Below are positions 31,997 through 42,928 of a DNA stretch of 64,000 nt, piece by piece. The notes below the pieces were generated by a model that was not told the DNA's origin, made no database searches, and saw nothing but the letters and a program-made list of their open reading frames with translations. The translations under genes and the position numbers were made by a program. Origin of the DNA: Tetracentron sinense (lineage: Eukaryota > Streptophyta > Magnoliopsida > Trochodendrales > Trochodendraceae); contig CM026562.1 in NCBI GenBank assembly GCA_015143295.1, positions 10,754,041 through 10,818,040 of the forward strand, read 5' to 3'. Each line of letters begins with the position of its first letter. Position 1 is the stretch's first letter.

Positions 31997-34242
31997 TGTA
32001 ACGCCTACATGGGAATTGGGCAACCGCATTGAATAAATAATATTTTATTCAAATATTTGTTCTTCTTTTATTCTTCTTCTAATTAGAGGTACTTCTCCAA
32101 ATCGGGAAGGTAATTAACAGTTTGGGTTTACTCGGGTTGAAAGGATAGTTCCCCATACAAAATAATAAACTCCATACAACAATGGAGGAAATTTGACACG
32201 CAGATGAAATTTACGCGTTACAGTGCATACTAGTAAAACGGTTTTTCAATGAAATTGGGTTTTATCGACTATGATACATGCTATTGTTAGGAATGAATTA
32301 AAATTGGTATTTCCTTGAACTTGATGGTTCACCATGATATGAATGTTTTGAAATGAAAAACATGCTCTTATGATTTAATTCACAAGTACTCTTTAATGCT
32401 CACCAATACTTTAATCACATGTATGAATTCACTATGACTAAAATTCTATGGGCATTTGATGATTAAAAAAAAAGCTAAGTAACCCATGTATATGCTATAC
32501 TGCTATGCTAAGTAAACCATGTATATGATATATAATTTTGAGAAAACTAAGGTATATATTCGTATAGGTGTATGCTATTGAATGAAATAGAATGAAATTG
32601 GGTTTCAATTATGTATGATGGTTTCCTCACCTACCATGATAGCATAATCAAGATTTTATACGAATAGGGAAAATGATAGTTTTACCTTAAATTAAGCTTG
32701 GAATTATGCTTTGACGAAATAGGCTAAGTAGCCATGTATATATGCTATGCCATCTTCATAAATGAAATTCTATGTTTTGTTTCGATGTTTTAACTACTCT
32801 CTAAGATTACTATGATGCTCCTAAGTACTATATGATGCTACTCAATGTTAAAAGCTTTCTAGGATTATGATTACCATGATGCTCACAAGCACATTATGCA
32901 CATGTATAACCGAGGTTTCTCATAAATACGGGTATACGAAGAATCATAAGAAAGTTCATAAGAAACGTTTATAAGAAAGGAAATGCAAGCTCACAAGAAA
33001 ATAAGTAAGAAACGTAAAGCATGAAAGGATGTTAGTGTACTATGACCAGGTACGGGCACTAACATCTATTTTCAAGTAAATATGAGAGGATACTGGTATA
33101 CTATGATTAGGTACGGGTACTAGTATCTGTCTCAAGTAAAATAAATAATATGAAAGGATACTAGTGTACTATGACCAGATACGGACACAAGTATCTGTTT
33201 CCAAGATAAGTATGAAAGGATGTTAGCGTACTATGACTAGGTACGGGCACTAACATTTGTTTCCAAGTAAATATGAGAGGATACTGGTATATTATGACAA
33301 GGTACGGGTACTAGTATTTGTTTCCAAGTAAAATAAAGAATATGAAAGGATACTAGTGTACTATGACCGGGTACAGGCACTAGTATCTATTTCCAAGATA
33401 AGTATGAAAAGATGTTTACTGTACTATGACTAGGTACGGACATCTATTTCTATGCAAGCAAGATTATAAGAAACTCACAAGCAAGTTAACAAGAATATGA
33501 AAGGATACTAGTATACTATGACCAGGTACGAGCACTAGTATCTATTTCCAAGATAAGTATGAAAAGATGTTAGTGTACTATGACCAAGTACGAGCACTAA
33601 CATATGTTTTCAAGTAAACAAGAGACGATGCTAGTATACTATAACCAGGTATGGATACTAGCATCTGTCTCAAAGTAAGTACAAGATAAGTGAAAGGAAT
33701 GATCTCATAAGCTAAGAATCTAATAAGACGTGTAAGGAACCCACAAGATTCATAAGATGCATAAGGAACTCACAAGCCTCATAAGATATTTGAATAAGTT
33801 TTGTGAAAGCATGAACTTAAAGTATGATTTTTGAGATTATGCATTTGATATCTTGTTTTAACTTCCGCTCTCTGATTATGTATATGTTATGATAAACTGT
33901 ATCCTGTATGGCATATTAATGTATTGTAACATGGTTAATTAGTAGTATGTATACGCTGAGTATTCAATACTCAATCAAACTGTTATTTCAGTAGGTTCCA
34001 GGTTAGATGGTTGTGCTCTGGAGCCATGGGTCGAGGAGGCTCATGGAGAGCAGGAGCTTGGGTGGGATTATCAGATGTTAGGGGCCTTGAGATGTGGCCT
34101 TATGGTTGAGTTGAGTGATAGGGACATGTATTTTGGGATTTTTTTGTTGGGATTTTTTCATGTAGACTTGACTTGGTAACTCAAGTGTTGGATCTTTTGT
34201 ACAGGTTATAGTTTATATTCAGTCTTTTGTCTAGGTTATCAT
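31997..34242 (+). repeat. V: chromovirus-type LTR, truncated by SIRE-2
   Basis: Begins TGTAACGCCTAC, the usual start of plant chromovirus LTRs. Near 33955 it has the block GCTGAGTATTCAATACTC, then a TCGAGGAGGC region, resembling the 3' half of the Z LTR (CTGCTGAGTATTCCATGC, 42130). It ends at 34242 where the SIRE-2 LTR starts, and the remainder is not seen on the other side. It contains the covarying minisatellite at 33028-33665. No coding capacity was noted. Confidence 0.65.
33028..33665 (+). repeat. Minisatellite of about 65-bp units, each an inverted repeat with covarying arms
   Basis: Arms (left / right): GATGTTAGTG 33028 / CACTAACATC 33057; GATACTGGTA 33089 / TACTAGTATC 33118; GATACTAGTG 33157 / CACAAGTATC 33186; GATGTTAGCG 33219 / CACTAACATT 33248; GATACTGGTA 33280 / TACTAGTATT 33309; GATACTAGTG 33349 / CACTAGTATC 33378; GATACTAGTA 33504 / CACTAGTATC 33533; GATGTTAGTG 33566 / CACTAACATA 33595; GATGCTAGTAT 33627 / ATACTAGCATC 33655. 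The loop is constant, about TACTATGACCAGGTACGGG. A damaged unit lies near 33411-33445. Confidence 0.9.
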
Positions 34243-35713
34243 TATTAGCCTAAAGGTTACATTCCTGAGTACCCCTAATAATTTTGATAATGATACAATA
34301 ATGCAATGAGCATTTTTTAGTACTAATTGCCCTACCAAGTTTATGTCAATTTCAGATATAAAGAACATTAGTCATCATTGAAGAAAGATTCAGCATGTCC
34401 AAGATCTATCTTAAATCAAGCCAAGATCATTTGATGAAAAAGAAATCAAGAAAAAGGGCTACAAGAGCCAAATTGTATTTGAACTCAAAAGAAGATTCAA
34501 GAAGTCACCAAAAGTCCAAAGTTAGATCATGAAGCCAAAGAAGAAAATCATTCAAGATCAAGTCAAGGAAATTGAAGACTCATGATAGCTTTGTTGTTTT
34601 ATTTTAAGAGTCTAGGACTTTTGTAAAAAGTCCTCTTTTGGTTGAAATTAGTTCAAAAGCTCAAAAGCCTAGATTGACCTTAGGATTTCTTGACTTAATT
34701 GAAGAACAATCCTAGGCCCTAGGATAACTTAAAAGGTGACCAAAAACATGCTAAAGAAAGCCCAAAGGCCTATGAATTCATTCTCATGTTAAAAGTCTTT
34801 TAAAAATAGAGTGTTTGGTGAAAATAAGCTGTAAACGTCAACGTCAGAGAAGGCAACGTCGACGTTTACAATAACTCAGGAAAATTTCTATTTTGAAGAC
34901 ATTGACGTTTATGAACGTCGAATTTTGTGTATAACATAATGAATTGAAATTTTTCTGAGTTGCAGATGTCGACGTCTCAAGGCTAAACGTTGACGTCTGC
35001 CTACGGGAAACTTCAATGGCTAGTTTTTTAATGGCTAAAACCACATTAAATGCTTCACCAACAGCTATAATCATCCAATCCCTATAAATTGAGTTCATTT
35101 ATGAACTATGAACAACCACTGATCATACTTTAAGCTTACATTGATTATAGCATTTAACACTCGTCAATCATACGGTGAAAATCTCCAAATTCTTAAATCA
35201 TCCTATTTGAGCTTTTAACTCCCAATCATTTGAGTGATTTTTAGAAGTGTTTTCAATCTTATCTAGATTATTAAGGAGCCTTGTATTCTGATTCAAATCC
35301 AATCAACTTCTATACATTGAAGGAAATCAAGAATCTGTGTATTCTTGTGCGAGAAGCCGGATAGCTTCAAGAAGTCAAGAGAGGGTGTTCTCTTGCATCA
35401 AAGGTGGTCTCCCAACCTGTGAATGAAATTGTAAAGGTTAGGACTCGCCTGGGAGAAGTCTAATCGATTTGGTAATAAATCGTGTGAATCCTTGAAGCAG
35501 GAAGCTGAAAGGCAAAGACATAGACAACTTGTCAAACCTTGTGAACAAACCCTCAGTATTTGTATCTCTGTATCTCTCTACCTTTCACTTCTTCAAATTA
35601 TTGCTTGTTGTATAATCTTAATTTTATTAATTCCGTAAAATAGACCAAGGTAATTTTTTATTGTCCCATTGACCCTAATCACCCCCTCTCTAGAATCCAT
35701 TTACTGGGCAACA
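34243..35713 (+). repeat. 5' LTR of SIRE-2
   Basis: 1471 bp, ending GGGCAACA at 35713 just before the primer site. Related to the SIRE-1 LTR at its start, around the TATA box, in the 3' third and at the end, but the U3 palindromes have a different sequence. The open frame on the minus strand at 34844-35098 is chance. Confidence 0.9.
34830..35090 (+). promoter_or_regulatory. U3 palindromes and TATA box of SIRE-2
   Basis: The perfect palindrome AACGTCGACGTT is at 34855-34866, inside a larger stem (TGTAAACGTCAACGTC 34830-34845 with 34855-34870, two mismatches). A second stem is GCAGATGTCGACGT 34962-34975 with 34987-35000. GTCGAC-like cores are 21 bp apart in each pair (34837/34858 and 34968/34989). 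A TATA box, CTATAAATT, is at about 35082-35090. Confidence 0.7.
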
Positions 35714-35714
35714 A

Positions 35715-35727
35715 TTGGTATCAGAGT
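35715..35727 (+). other. Primer-binding site of SIRE-2
   Basis: TTGGTATCAGAGTC follows the LTR end, separated by one base. TGGTATCAGAG is complementary to the 3' end of plant initiator-Met tRNA. Confidence 0.92.
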
Positions 35728-35795
35728 CTGATCTCTAGTTTTTTTGGTTTAACAACCTTAGAGAAAAAGATCTATATTTATAGCAAACAATATTT

Positions 35796-37508
35796 TTGCA
35801 ACCAACTTAGGAGAAGGCCAATCAACCACTAGGCCACCACTGTTTAATGGAGAAAATTACAATTACTGAAAAACCGGATGATGTATTACATCCAAGCCCT
35901 CAACTATCAATGTTGGAAGGTGATAGTCAATGGCCCATTTCTTCCTACCAAAGAAATTGATGAGGTAACAATACTCAAGTTGAAAGAAGAATGGACTGAG
36001 GCCGATATTAAACTCATCCAAATAAATGTTAAGGCAATTAGCAATTATATTGTGCTTTAAGTCTTCAAGAGTTTAATAGAGTATTAGGATGTGACACAAC
36101 CAAGGAGATTTGGGATAAACTCCAAGTCACCTATGAGGATACTAATCAAGTAAAGGAAGAAAAGATTAGTATACTAGTTCATAAATATGAACTATTTAAA
36201 ATGGAAAAGGATGAGTCCATAGGAGACATATTTACCAGATTTACTAACATTTTGAATGGACTAAAGTCTCTTGGTAAGATCTATTCTAATGCAGAAAATG
36301 TGAGCAATGTGATTCGCTCACTACCAAAAGAATGGTCTCCAAAAGTGACTGACATCCAAGAGGCCAAAGATTTGACCAAGCTTCAAATGGATGAATTACT
36401 GGGGTCTCTAATGACTTATGAAGTCACTATGATAGGGCATCAAGACGATGAGCCCAAGCTCAAGAAAGGACTTGCCTTAAAAGCCTCAAAAGTAATTGAG
36501 AGTGAGGAAGAGGAAAGTGATGAGGATGATGATATTGCCCTCATGGCAAAAAAGTTCAAGAGATTCCTCAAACACAAGAAGAATTTCAAAAAGAGACCTT
36601 GCAAGAAGGAATTCTCCAAAGAAGTAGCTAAGGGAGAATTAAGCAAGAAGGACTCCATCATTTGTTTTGAGTGCAAGAAGCCAGGACACATCAAAATTGA
36701 ATGTCCCCAACTCAAGAAGAGGTAAATATATAAAAAGAAGGCTATGAAGGCAACTTGGGATGACTCCGATGAAAGCGGATCCGAATGCTCAAGTGAAGAG
36801 GAAGTTATCAACCTTTGTCTCATAGCAAAAGAAGAAAATGATGAGGTAAATCCTTCCCCAACTGAATCTCTTTCCTATGAAGAAATTAGGGAAGCTTTTG
36901 ATGAACTATATATGGAATTTTGAAAAATAGGTTCAAAGAACAAAATTCTTAGAAAAGATAATCTTTTGCTTTCCAGCTTAAATGAATCTTTGCTAAAAGA
37001 AAAAGATAGTTATGTAAAAGAAATTAAAATTTTGAAAAAGAAGAAATTGATAGTTGATCAAGTACCTCAACCTTCCACTAATGAATGTGATGAGCTTAAA
37101 GCTAAGGTTGAGGACTTAACAAAATCCTTACAAAAATTTGTAAATTGTGAAAAGAATCTAGAAAGAATTCTAGACCAACAAAGATTTGTATTTGAAAAAG
37201 CCAGAATTGGCTATCAACCCTTTCCCAAACAAAAGAATTATGAAAAATTCTTTAATGAACCACCCAAAACTTTAAAGACTCCTTCAAATGCTTTTCACAA
37301 ATTCTATGGTAATGAAAGTAAAGATAAAAATGTGTTCAAGAAAATTTGGGTCCCAAAGGGAACATTTACTCCCAAGACTAATCCTAAAGGACCAAAGATG
37401 ATTTGGGTTCCAAAGGAAATCTATCATCCCAAGATCAAAAATAAGTTAATCTGGGTACCAACCAAAGGGGTTTGGTTATCGGGAGGAACATACCTTGGAG
37501 TTACTTAA
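35796..37508 (+). pseudogene. gag: SIRE-2 gag
   Basis: The presumed start codon is TTG at 35796, probably a mutated ATG. The N-terminal signature (RPPLFNGENYNY) runs into TGA, then a frameshift near 35870. The 35878-36060 frame and, after a second shift near 36050, the 36060-36725 frame carry the UBN2-like core (DIFTRFTNILNGLKSLGK, SLPKEWSPKVTDIQEAKD). The zinc knuckle CFECKKPGHIKIEC at about 36661-36705 is intact. TAA at 36723 and TGA at 36921 interrupt an acidic and coiled-coil tail reaching 37508 (VWVP-type repeats IWVPKG, IWVPKE, IWVPTKG). Copia gag is the structural and RNA-binding protein. Confidence 0.88.
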
Positions 37509-37819
37509 ATTTATCTTGTAGGTATGTTTGAAGTCTAGCTCCTCCAAGACTACATGGTTCATGGATAGTGGTTGCTCAAGGCATATGTCGGGAAACAAAA
37601 GTCTATTTATGTCTATCACTCCTAAAGATGGTGGACATGTGACCTTCAGGGGAAGATCATCGGCATAGGTAATGTTGGTAAGTATGGCACTACTTGTATT
37701 GAAATGTTCTTTTAGTAGAAAGCTTAAAACATAATCTTATTAGCATTAGCCAATTATGCGATAAAGGATTGAATGTTTCTTTTAAAGCTAATATGTGCAT
37801 AATTAAAGAAAAAGAAAAT
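37509..37819 (+). pseudogene. pol: SIRE-2 pol start: protease active-site region
   Basis: A frame from about 37530 reads SSSSKTTWFMDSGCSRHMSGNKSLF, with the catalytic DSG kept, then GGHVTFRGRSSA and a stop near 37668. Related but frameshifted residues continue to about 37815, where W2 starts. The rest of pol is missing. Confidence 0.85.
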
Positions 37820-38864
37820 CATGAGCACGAGATTTTACTCCACCTCACTGGAGAGGTTATATCGAGAGTGGCCACCTATTAATTGAGAATGGATAAGTCC
37901 ACGGGTTATGGATAAGGTCTTAGTCTGCGTGAGAGTTCTGGGTAAGAGGTTCGGTTAAATCCTGGGAAATGTGTTAGGCACCCCAAGACCCACATTTTAT
38001 AATGGTCACCTACTTTCTAGGTGTAACCCAAATTAAAGTTAAGTTGTTGTTCAAATGCCTAATTGTTTAAAGTAATACTAACCCATGAAAGAAAAGCTAA
38101 TTAGGGTCGAACCCGGGTTGGGTTACCTACATACTCACAAGGGTGAGATCAGACCAAGCGTAGTTCTGACACATAAGCCCGTGCCAAGGCTAAGGGGTGT
38201 GTGTGTGTGTGCACCAGGGTGGCTAAGGGTCTAGCCTAGAGGCTAGGGTTTGGTTGACCGGTTGGTCAAGTCCATGGTTTAGGCTCGGTAGGTCAAGGGT
38301 TAGTCCGGTAGACTAGGACTAGGCCCGGTAGGCCAAGGGGTAGGTCCAGTAGACTAGATTTAGGCCCAGTAGGCCATGGTTGGACTTAACTAAGGTTAGG
38401 ATTACTAACCGGGGCTAAGGATCAAGCTAACCATGGTTAGGATTGCTATACATAGTTGAGGATAACAAGGCTGGGCCCGGTAGGCTAAGGGTAAGCTTGG
38501 TAGGCTAAGGGTAAGCTTGGTAGGCTAAGAGATTAGGCTCGGTAGGCCAAGAGGGGGTTTAACCAGAGTAGCACTGCTAACCGAGGTCAAAGGAGAAGTC
38601 AACCATAGTTAGGGCTTCTAACCTTTGTAAAAAGGTTCAAAGTCTGATCATTTTGGTCTCAATGCAAGTTTTGAGTGTTTTTAGCATTTTTCATATTTTT
38701 CAAAGGTTAAAAGTGTTTTAACCATGGTTCAAAGTTAATCGAGATTGAGTTAACCCTGGTTAAAGGTCTAGGTAGGTCTGGAATGGGCCCAGATAGCATG
38801 GCAGAGCCTATAATGGCCTCCTACCTGGTCTGAGCTCTGTGTAAAGCCCACTAATAGAAAAAAT

Positions 38865-40032
38865 GAGAGTGACGGTAAAGAGTCTACCGTCATTCTCAAA
38901 TTCTTCCTGACCTGGTTTTACTGACCTGGTGCATGGGTTAGGGATGAACCCAAGGGGTCTTAGACCCATAAGGTTGAAAAGGGGACTCCCCTGAATGTCC
39001 TAGGACTGCTGTAGGCCTAGGGGATGCTATGAAATGGGCCCACAGTGGGTGTAAAAGGAAGGCCAAAATGACGGTAATTGTTCTACCGCCATTTTGGACA
39101 GTCTCGGGTTCAGGGCGTATTAACCATGGTTAAACTGCACGGGTGACCCTGAAAGGACTAAGATAGATGAGGGTCTGAGGGAACAAACATGGGCCCTGAA
39201 ATGGACCAGGGCCCACCCAAATGGATGAAAAGCTACTGTATTGTAGAAGGCTAGGAATGACAGTATTGAGATTACCAACTTTCCTGGCATTTTCCAGAAA
39301 ACTTGCTTTCTGCTCTTGGGGTAAAGCCAGGGCACGTCCAGGGGATCCCTCATAGCCTGAGGGTCCCCCAGAACTAGAGGGGAGGTTCCATGCAAGGGTG
39401 GCCGTGGTGCAAGAGTTTATAAACCTCAAAGGGTTCCCCCATACCTATAAGGAAGTCAGGGGGACCCCCTATCCTTGGTTATAGCTATAATATAAGAACA
39501 ACAGAGGACCCTTGGAATAGGACCGGGGGTCTTACAGCAGTTTACAAAAGTAAAAAAGGGTAGGGTGGCCCTACCTCGTTGCTCATGATGATGGAACATT
39601 GGTGGTGGGCTGGCACACGGTTGAAGAACTATGGGGGTGGCCTGGTATGGCCCCTGGATGGCTTGGGGTGGTCTCAAGTGAAAGACCAAGGCTCAGAGGG
39701 TGGGTTTTTTTGTTGGTCAAAAACCTATAGAGTGATTTTATGGTTTTTTTTGGAATGCTTGAACCATAAAGAGGGGGATTTTATAGGATTAAATGGACCC
39801 AGGGGTAGTCTAGGGTTTACCAGGAGAGTGGAGAACCCAAGGGGGGTGGAGTTGCAATTGCCAAGGGGTGTCAGCAAGCATCTGAACCAATGTCTAGTAA
39901 TGGTAGTAGAAACTCTACCGCCATTTCCAGTTTTTTGCTAAATTGGGCCCAACCCTTTTTCCATTGGTCTGGGTTATTGTACAAGTTACTATTAATGGGA
40001 ATGGCGGTAATGTTATTATCGTAATTCCTGAA
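38865..40032. repeat. Stem-loops of W2
   Basis: GAGAGTGACGGTA 38865-38877 pairs with TACCGTCATTCTC 38885-38897. CCAAAATGACGGTA 39063-39076 pairs with TACCGCCATTTTGG 39084-39097. GGAATGGCGGTA near 39999-40010 pairs with TATCGTAATTCC near 40017-40028. Stems near 39253 and 39895 are weaker. The GGTA...TACC centre is shared with W1, and the flanking stem sequence is specific to each copy yet still paired. Confidence 0.7.
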
Positions 40033-40137
40033 ATTTTTGAATTTGAGACTGTGGGCCCCACACCAATGGCTTCCAGGGGTCTGTGGGCCCATGCTTGGCC
40101 CACAGAGGGTTTTGGCATTGGATTTTAGGGTTCTTGG

Positions 40138-40294
40138 CCCTAGGGGTAGACTAGGGTTTACCTAGGGTTAGGCCTGGGTTTACCTAGGTCTGACTAGAGT
40201 TTGACTAGGGTTTACCTAGGGTAAGACTAAGGTTTACCTAGGATTTAACTAGGGTTTTACCTAGGGATTGACTAGGGTTGACCTAGGGTTAGGG
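40138..40294 (+). repeat. Telobox-like tandem CTAGGGTTTAC
   Basis: Degenerate units of about 11 or 22 bp with core TAGGGTTTACC or TAGGGTTTGAC, continuing after Z at 61406-61440 (TAGGGTTTGTCC, TAGGGTTTGACTAGGGTTTTTAGGG). TAGGGTTT is the plant telobox word, but the period is not 7 bp. Z inserted inside this array. Confidence 0.7.
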
Positions 40295-42581
40295 TGTAGA
40301 ACCCTGAACTTTTCTTACCTAATTAATAGCACTCTCATAGCCAATTGGCCTTCCACTTAGTCCAATTAATAAATAAAAAAGAAATTGAAAATTCTAAAAG
40401 ATTGAAAATGTTCCTTTTTGAATGACAAGTCCAACGCAAGTTGAGTCGTCAAAATCCGACAAACGAGCCAAAAGTTATGGCTAAGACACCGAAGTAAGAA
40501 AAATGAGAGAAATCAGCAAAATGGTCAAAACACAAACCAACCGGTCCACCGCTCCTAGGACCGATCGATTGCTCTACCCACCGATCGACTGCTATCGCAC
40601 TAATTTTGTATGGGGGATTCATCTAGAGAGGGTCTTTTATACCGGTCGACCGCTCCTCATGACCGGTCAACCGCTACTTCACGAAATTGCCTAGTTTGGG
40701 TTTTTTAAGCAAATCATTAAGGGTATGATGGTCATTGACCTCCCCTTTTCCTATATAAACCCAAATTCGTGGGTTGAGGATTTCATAAATCCTCAAACTA
40801 GCATTTTGAGAGAGAGTGAGAAGAGGAGAAAGGGGTTTCTTCTAGGGCATCATCTTGGGAGAGATCAAGGGTTTGAAAACCCTAGATCATCACAAAGCTT
40901 AGATTTCTTCAAGCCCAAGCCTCAAGCTCGTGTGGAGATTCTCTTACAAGCATGGGCAACGCCTCCTTCAACCTTTCTCAAGGGTTTTTCTTCTCTCTTC
41001 AAGGTCGGTACCTTATGCTACCTTCTTAGTCATATTTTCTCATTTTCCTTTCTTCTGTCTTGTTTTCTCTAAATTATGAACATAATATGAGATGGATTGC
41101 ATGTGTGGAGATGGATGTTGGGTGATGGATGTCATGTGGATGTTGCGATGAATGAAATGAGAAAGGTATTTCATCAAATAATGAACACACAATTGATGAT
41201 GGATGAATTGGATGAATCATTTATCAAGAAAAGCATGATTTAAAGCATATGGAAATTTCAAGGGTTTATGAGAATGTGATTATTCGCTTTCTACAACAGC
41301 ATGAATATCTATGTGTTGAAATGAATATTATTTCATGTATTATTGAAATTCAAATGTCACGTTTAATTCTAAGCTAAAGTATGTACACGACTTCACGAGC
41401 ACGGCATGCATGACATGATTTATCGGTGTTCTTTTAAGACAAGGGTTTTATTCTCAATTCACGAACACCCTGACAAGGCCAAACGAAAGGGTTGGTAAAT
41501 AGAGGTAGGGCATATCTTAAGATATGTTTTGCCTCACTTTTGATAAGAACAAGAACAAGAAGAATGCATGTTTACTTTATTGCACTATGCATAAGAGGGG
41601 GTTCTAAACCACCCTCCCTCACAAGTTGCATCTCATTGAAAAGAGGGGTCTCTCTTCCCTCGCAAGTGCATCTCATTGGAAGAGGGGTCTCCTCTCCCTC
41701 GCAAGTGCATCTCATTGAAAAAGGGGGTTCTAAACCACTCTCCCTCACAAGTGCATCTCACAAGTTACATGAGAATGTTTAATTTCCAAGCAAGCATGAG
41801 TACAAACAAGAACATGACATGACATGACATGACATGCATGACATGACATGACATGACATGCATGACATGACATGACATGACATGCATGACATGACATGAC
41901 ACGCATGACACGACAAGACAAGCAAGACAGAACATGACAAGACAAGTTTTTCAAGCACGAAAAGAGTAGTTTAAGTCAAGTCAAGCACACGATGATTTCA
42001 AGAGTTTTCTGACTTTGATGTGATGCAAGTATGAAATATAAACTGCTTACTTTCCTTTCAATTATACGAACTGTTTCCTGCTTTATTTTGTGACTGTTAT
42101 GCTATGACTGTTGGTTAGTATTTGGTAACTGCTGAGTATTCCATGCTTAGCCGTACGTCTTATGTCGGCAGGTGCTAGTGGAGAGGCTGCTCCTTTTGAC
42201 ATCTGTGCTCCTGGCCCATGGGTGGAGGAGGAGTATATTGAGGAACCTATGGAGGAGCCTCCTGTAGGTGGTTACTATTAGGTGGTAGATTCTAGGTGAG
42301 TGTGGGTGAGCGTGTGAGATTTATACCCATATATTTTGGCGGGCATGTCCGCACTTTCTTTATTTTGTTTTCTCTTTTGTATAAACTTGGATCACATGTA
42401 TATACATAGAGGTTTTTGTTAGACTTTCGCTGTGCCATGTTAGTGTATGTTTCCGTTACTTTGTCCTCTATTGTAAATGCTCTGTGTGTTTTACAGGATG
42501 GTTTGTCAAGCATGCCAATTAGGTTATGATAAGTCGTCCAAGATTCACTCTAACTCCTAGGGTGGGTTTTGTGTCGCGACA
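40295..42581 (+). repeat. 5' LTR of Z
   Basis: 2287 bp. Contents: palindrome array (40540-40675), TATA box (40752), a CATATCTTAAGATATG palindrome (41511-41526), a 40-45-bp tandem with GAGGGG/CCCCTC-type stems (41594-41765) and a CATGA microsatellite (about 41813-41935). The open frames inside it are produced by these repeats and are not genes. Confidence 0.94.
40540..40759 (+). promoter_or_regulatory. Palindrome array and TATA box of Z 5' LTR
   Basis: Five 14-mers of the ACCGGTCGACCGCT type start at 40540, 40560, 40580, 40641 and 40662 (spacings 20, 20, 61 and 21). A TATA box, TATATAAA, is at 40752-40759, about 76 bp downstream. The 3' LTR has eight copies in the equivalent place. Confidence 0.72.
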
Positions 42582-42585
42582 GAAG

Positions 42586-42597
42586 TGATATCAGAGC
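42586..42597 (+). other. Primer-binding site of Z
   Basis: TGATATCAGAGC lies 4 bp after the LTR end. It matches the initiator-Met tRNA site TGGTATCAGAGC with one transition. Confidence 0.85.
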
Positions 42598-42928
42598 TTA
42601 GGCTTTAGGTCCTTAGGGTCACTTAGAATCTGGTACCACGGCTTAACAAGAGCATATGTCAGGAAGCAAGTTAGGAAGGAAGTGAGTCATGTTCCAAGTG
42701 TGAGACTAAACTTTAGTCTTAGTCTAAAATGGTTGCTTCAACCAAGTACGGGTCTTAGGGATGCTACAAGGCCAAAGTATACTATTATAAATACTTTGAT
42801 GACTTGATGTGATGAATATGATAGCACTATACTATTATTGATTGCAATATTGTGAGAATTAAATCAATACGATAATTTTTGGTTCCAAGTTAGACTTATG
42901 TGGTGCTATTGTTTTCAGGACTTTGGTC

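Larger units (their letters stand above)
34243..37819 (+). mobile_element. SIRE-2: 5' part of a SIRE-type copia element
   Basis: 5' LTR, initiator-Met primer site, gag and the start of pol (protease). It is cut at about 37819 by W2. The LTR start is TATTAG, a G-to-A change from the TGTTAG seen in SIRE-1. It inserted into LTR V. No right half is visible in the window. Confidence 0.88.
37820..40294 (+). mobile_element. W2 left part: Tat/Ogre-like LTR region, noncoding
   Basis: Homologous to W1 in order: GAGCACGAGATTTTA start, CCACCTATTAATTGAG, AGGTCTTAGTCTGCGTGAG, and the CGGGTTGGGTT and TCACAAGGGTGAGATCAGAC blocks. A tandem of GGCCCGGTAGGCCAA-like units lies at 38270-38560, a short TG run near 38200, and stem-loops at 38865-38897 and 39063-39097 with weaker ones at 39253-39290, 39895-39930 and 39998-40032. 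It is split at 40294 by Z; the sequence resumes at 61406. No coding sequence was recognised. Confidence 0.65.

Noticed and set aside
31540..32036. Overlapping Lys/Arg-rich open frames of 104-141 codons
   Set aside because: Purine-rich low-complexity sequence in a probable LTR; no conserved motif, and it crosses the LTR V start.
33028..33665. CRISPR-like array
   Set aside because: Unit spacing is regular, but the sequence is plant LTR DNA, the 'spacers' are also repeated, and there are no cas genes.
40138..40294. Telomere or interstitial telomere tract
   Set aside because: The word TAGGGTTT recurs, but with an 11- or 22-bp period and intervening ACC/GAC, not TTTAGGG in 7-bp register.
41745..41954. 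Cys/His-rich minus-strand frame resembling a metal-binding repeat protein
   Set aside because: It is the translation of the CATGA microsatellite.
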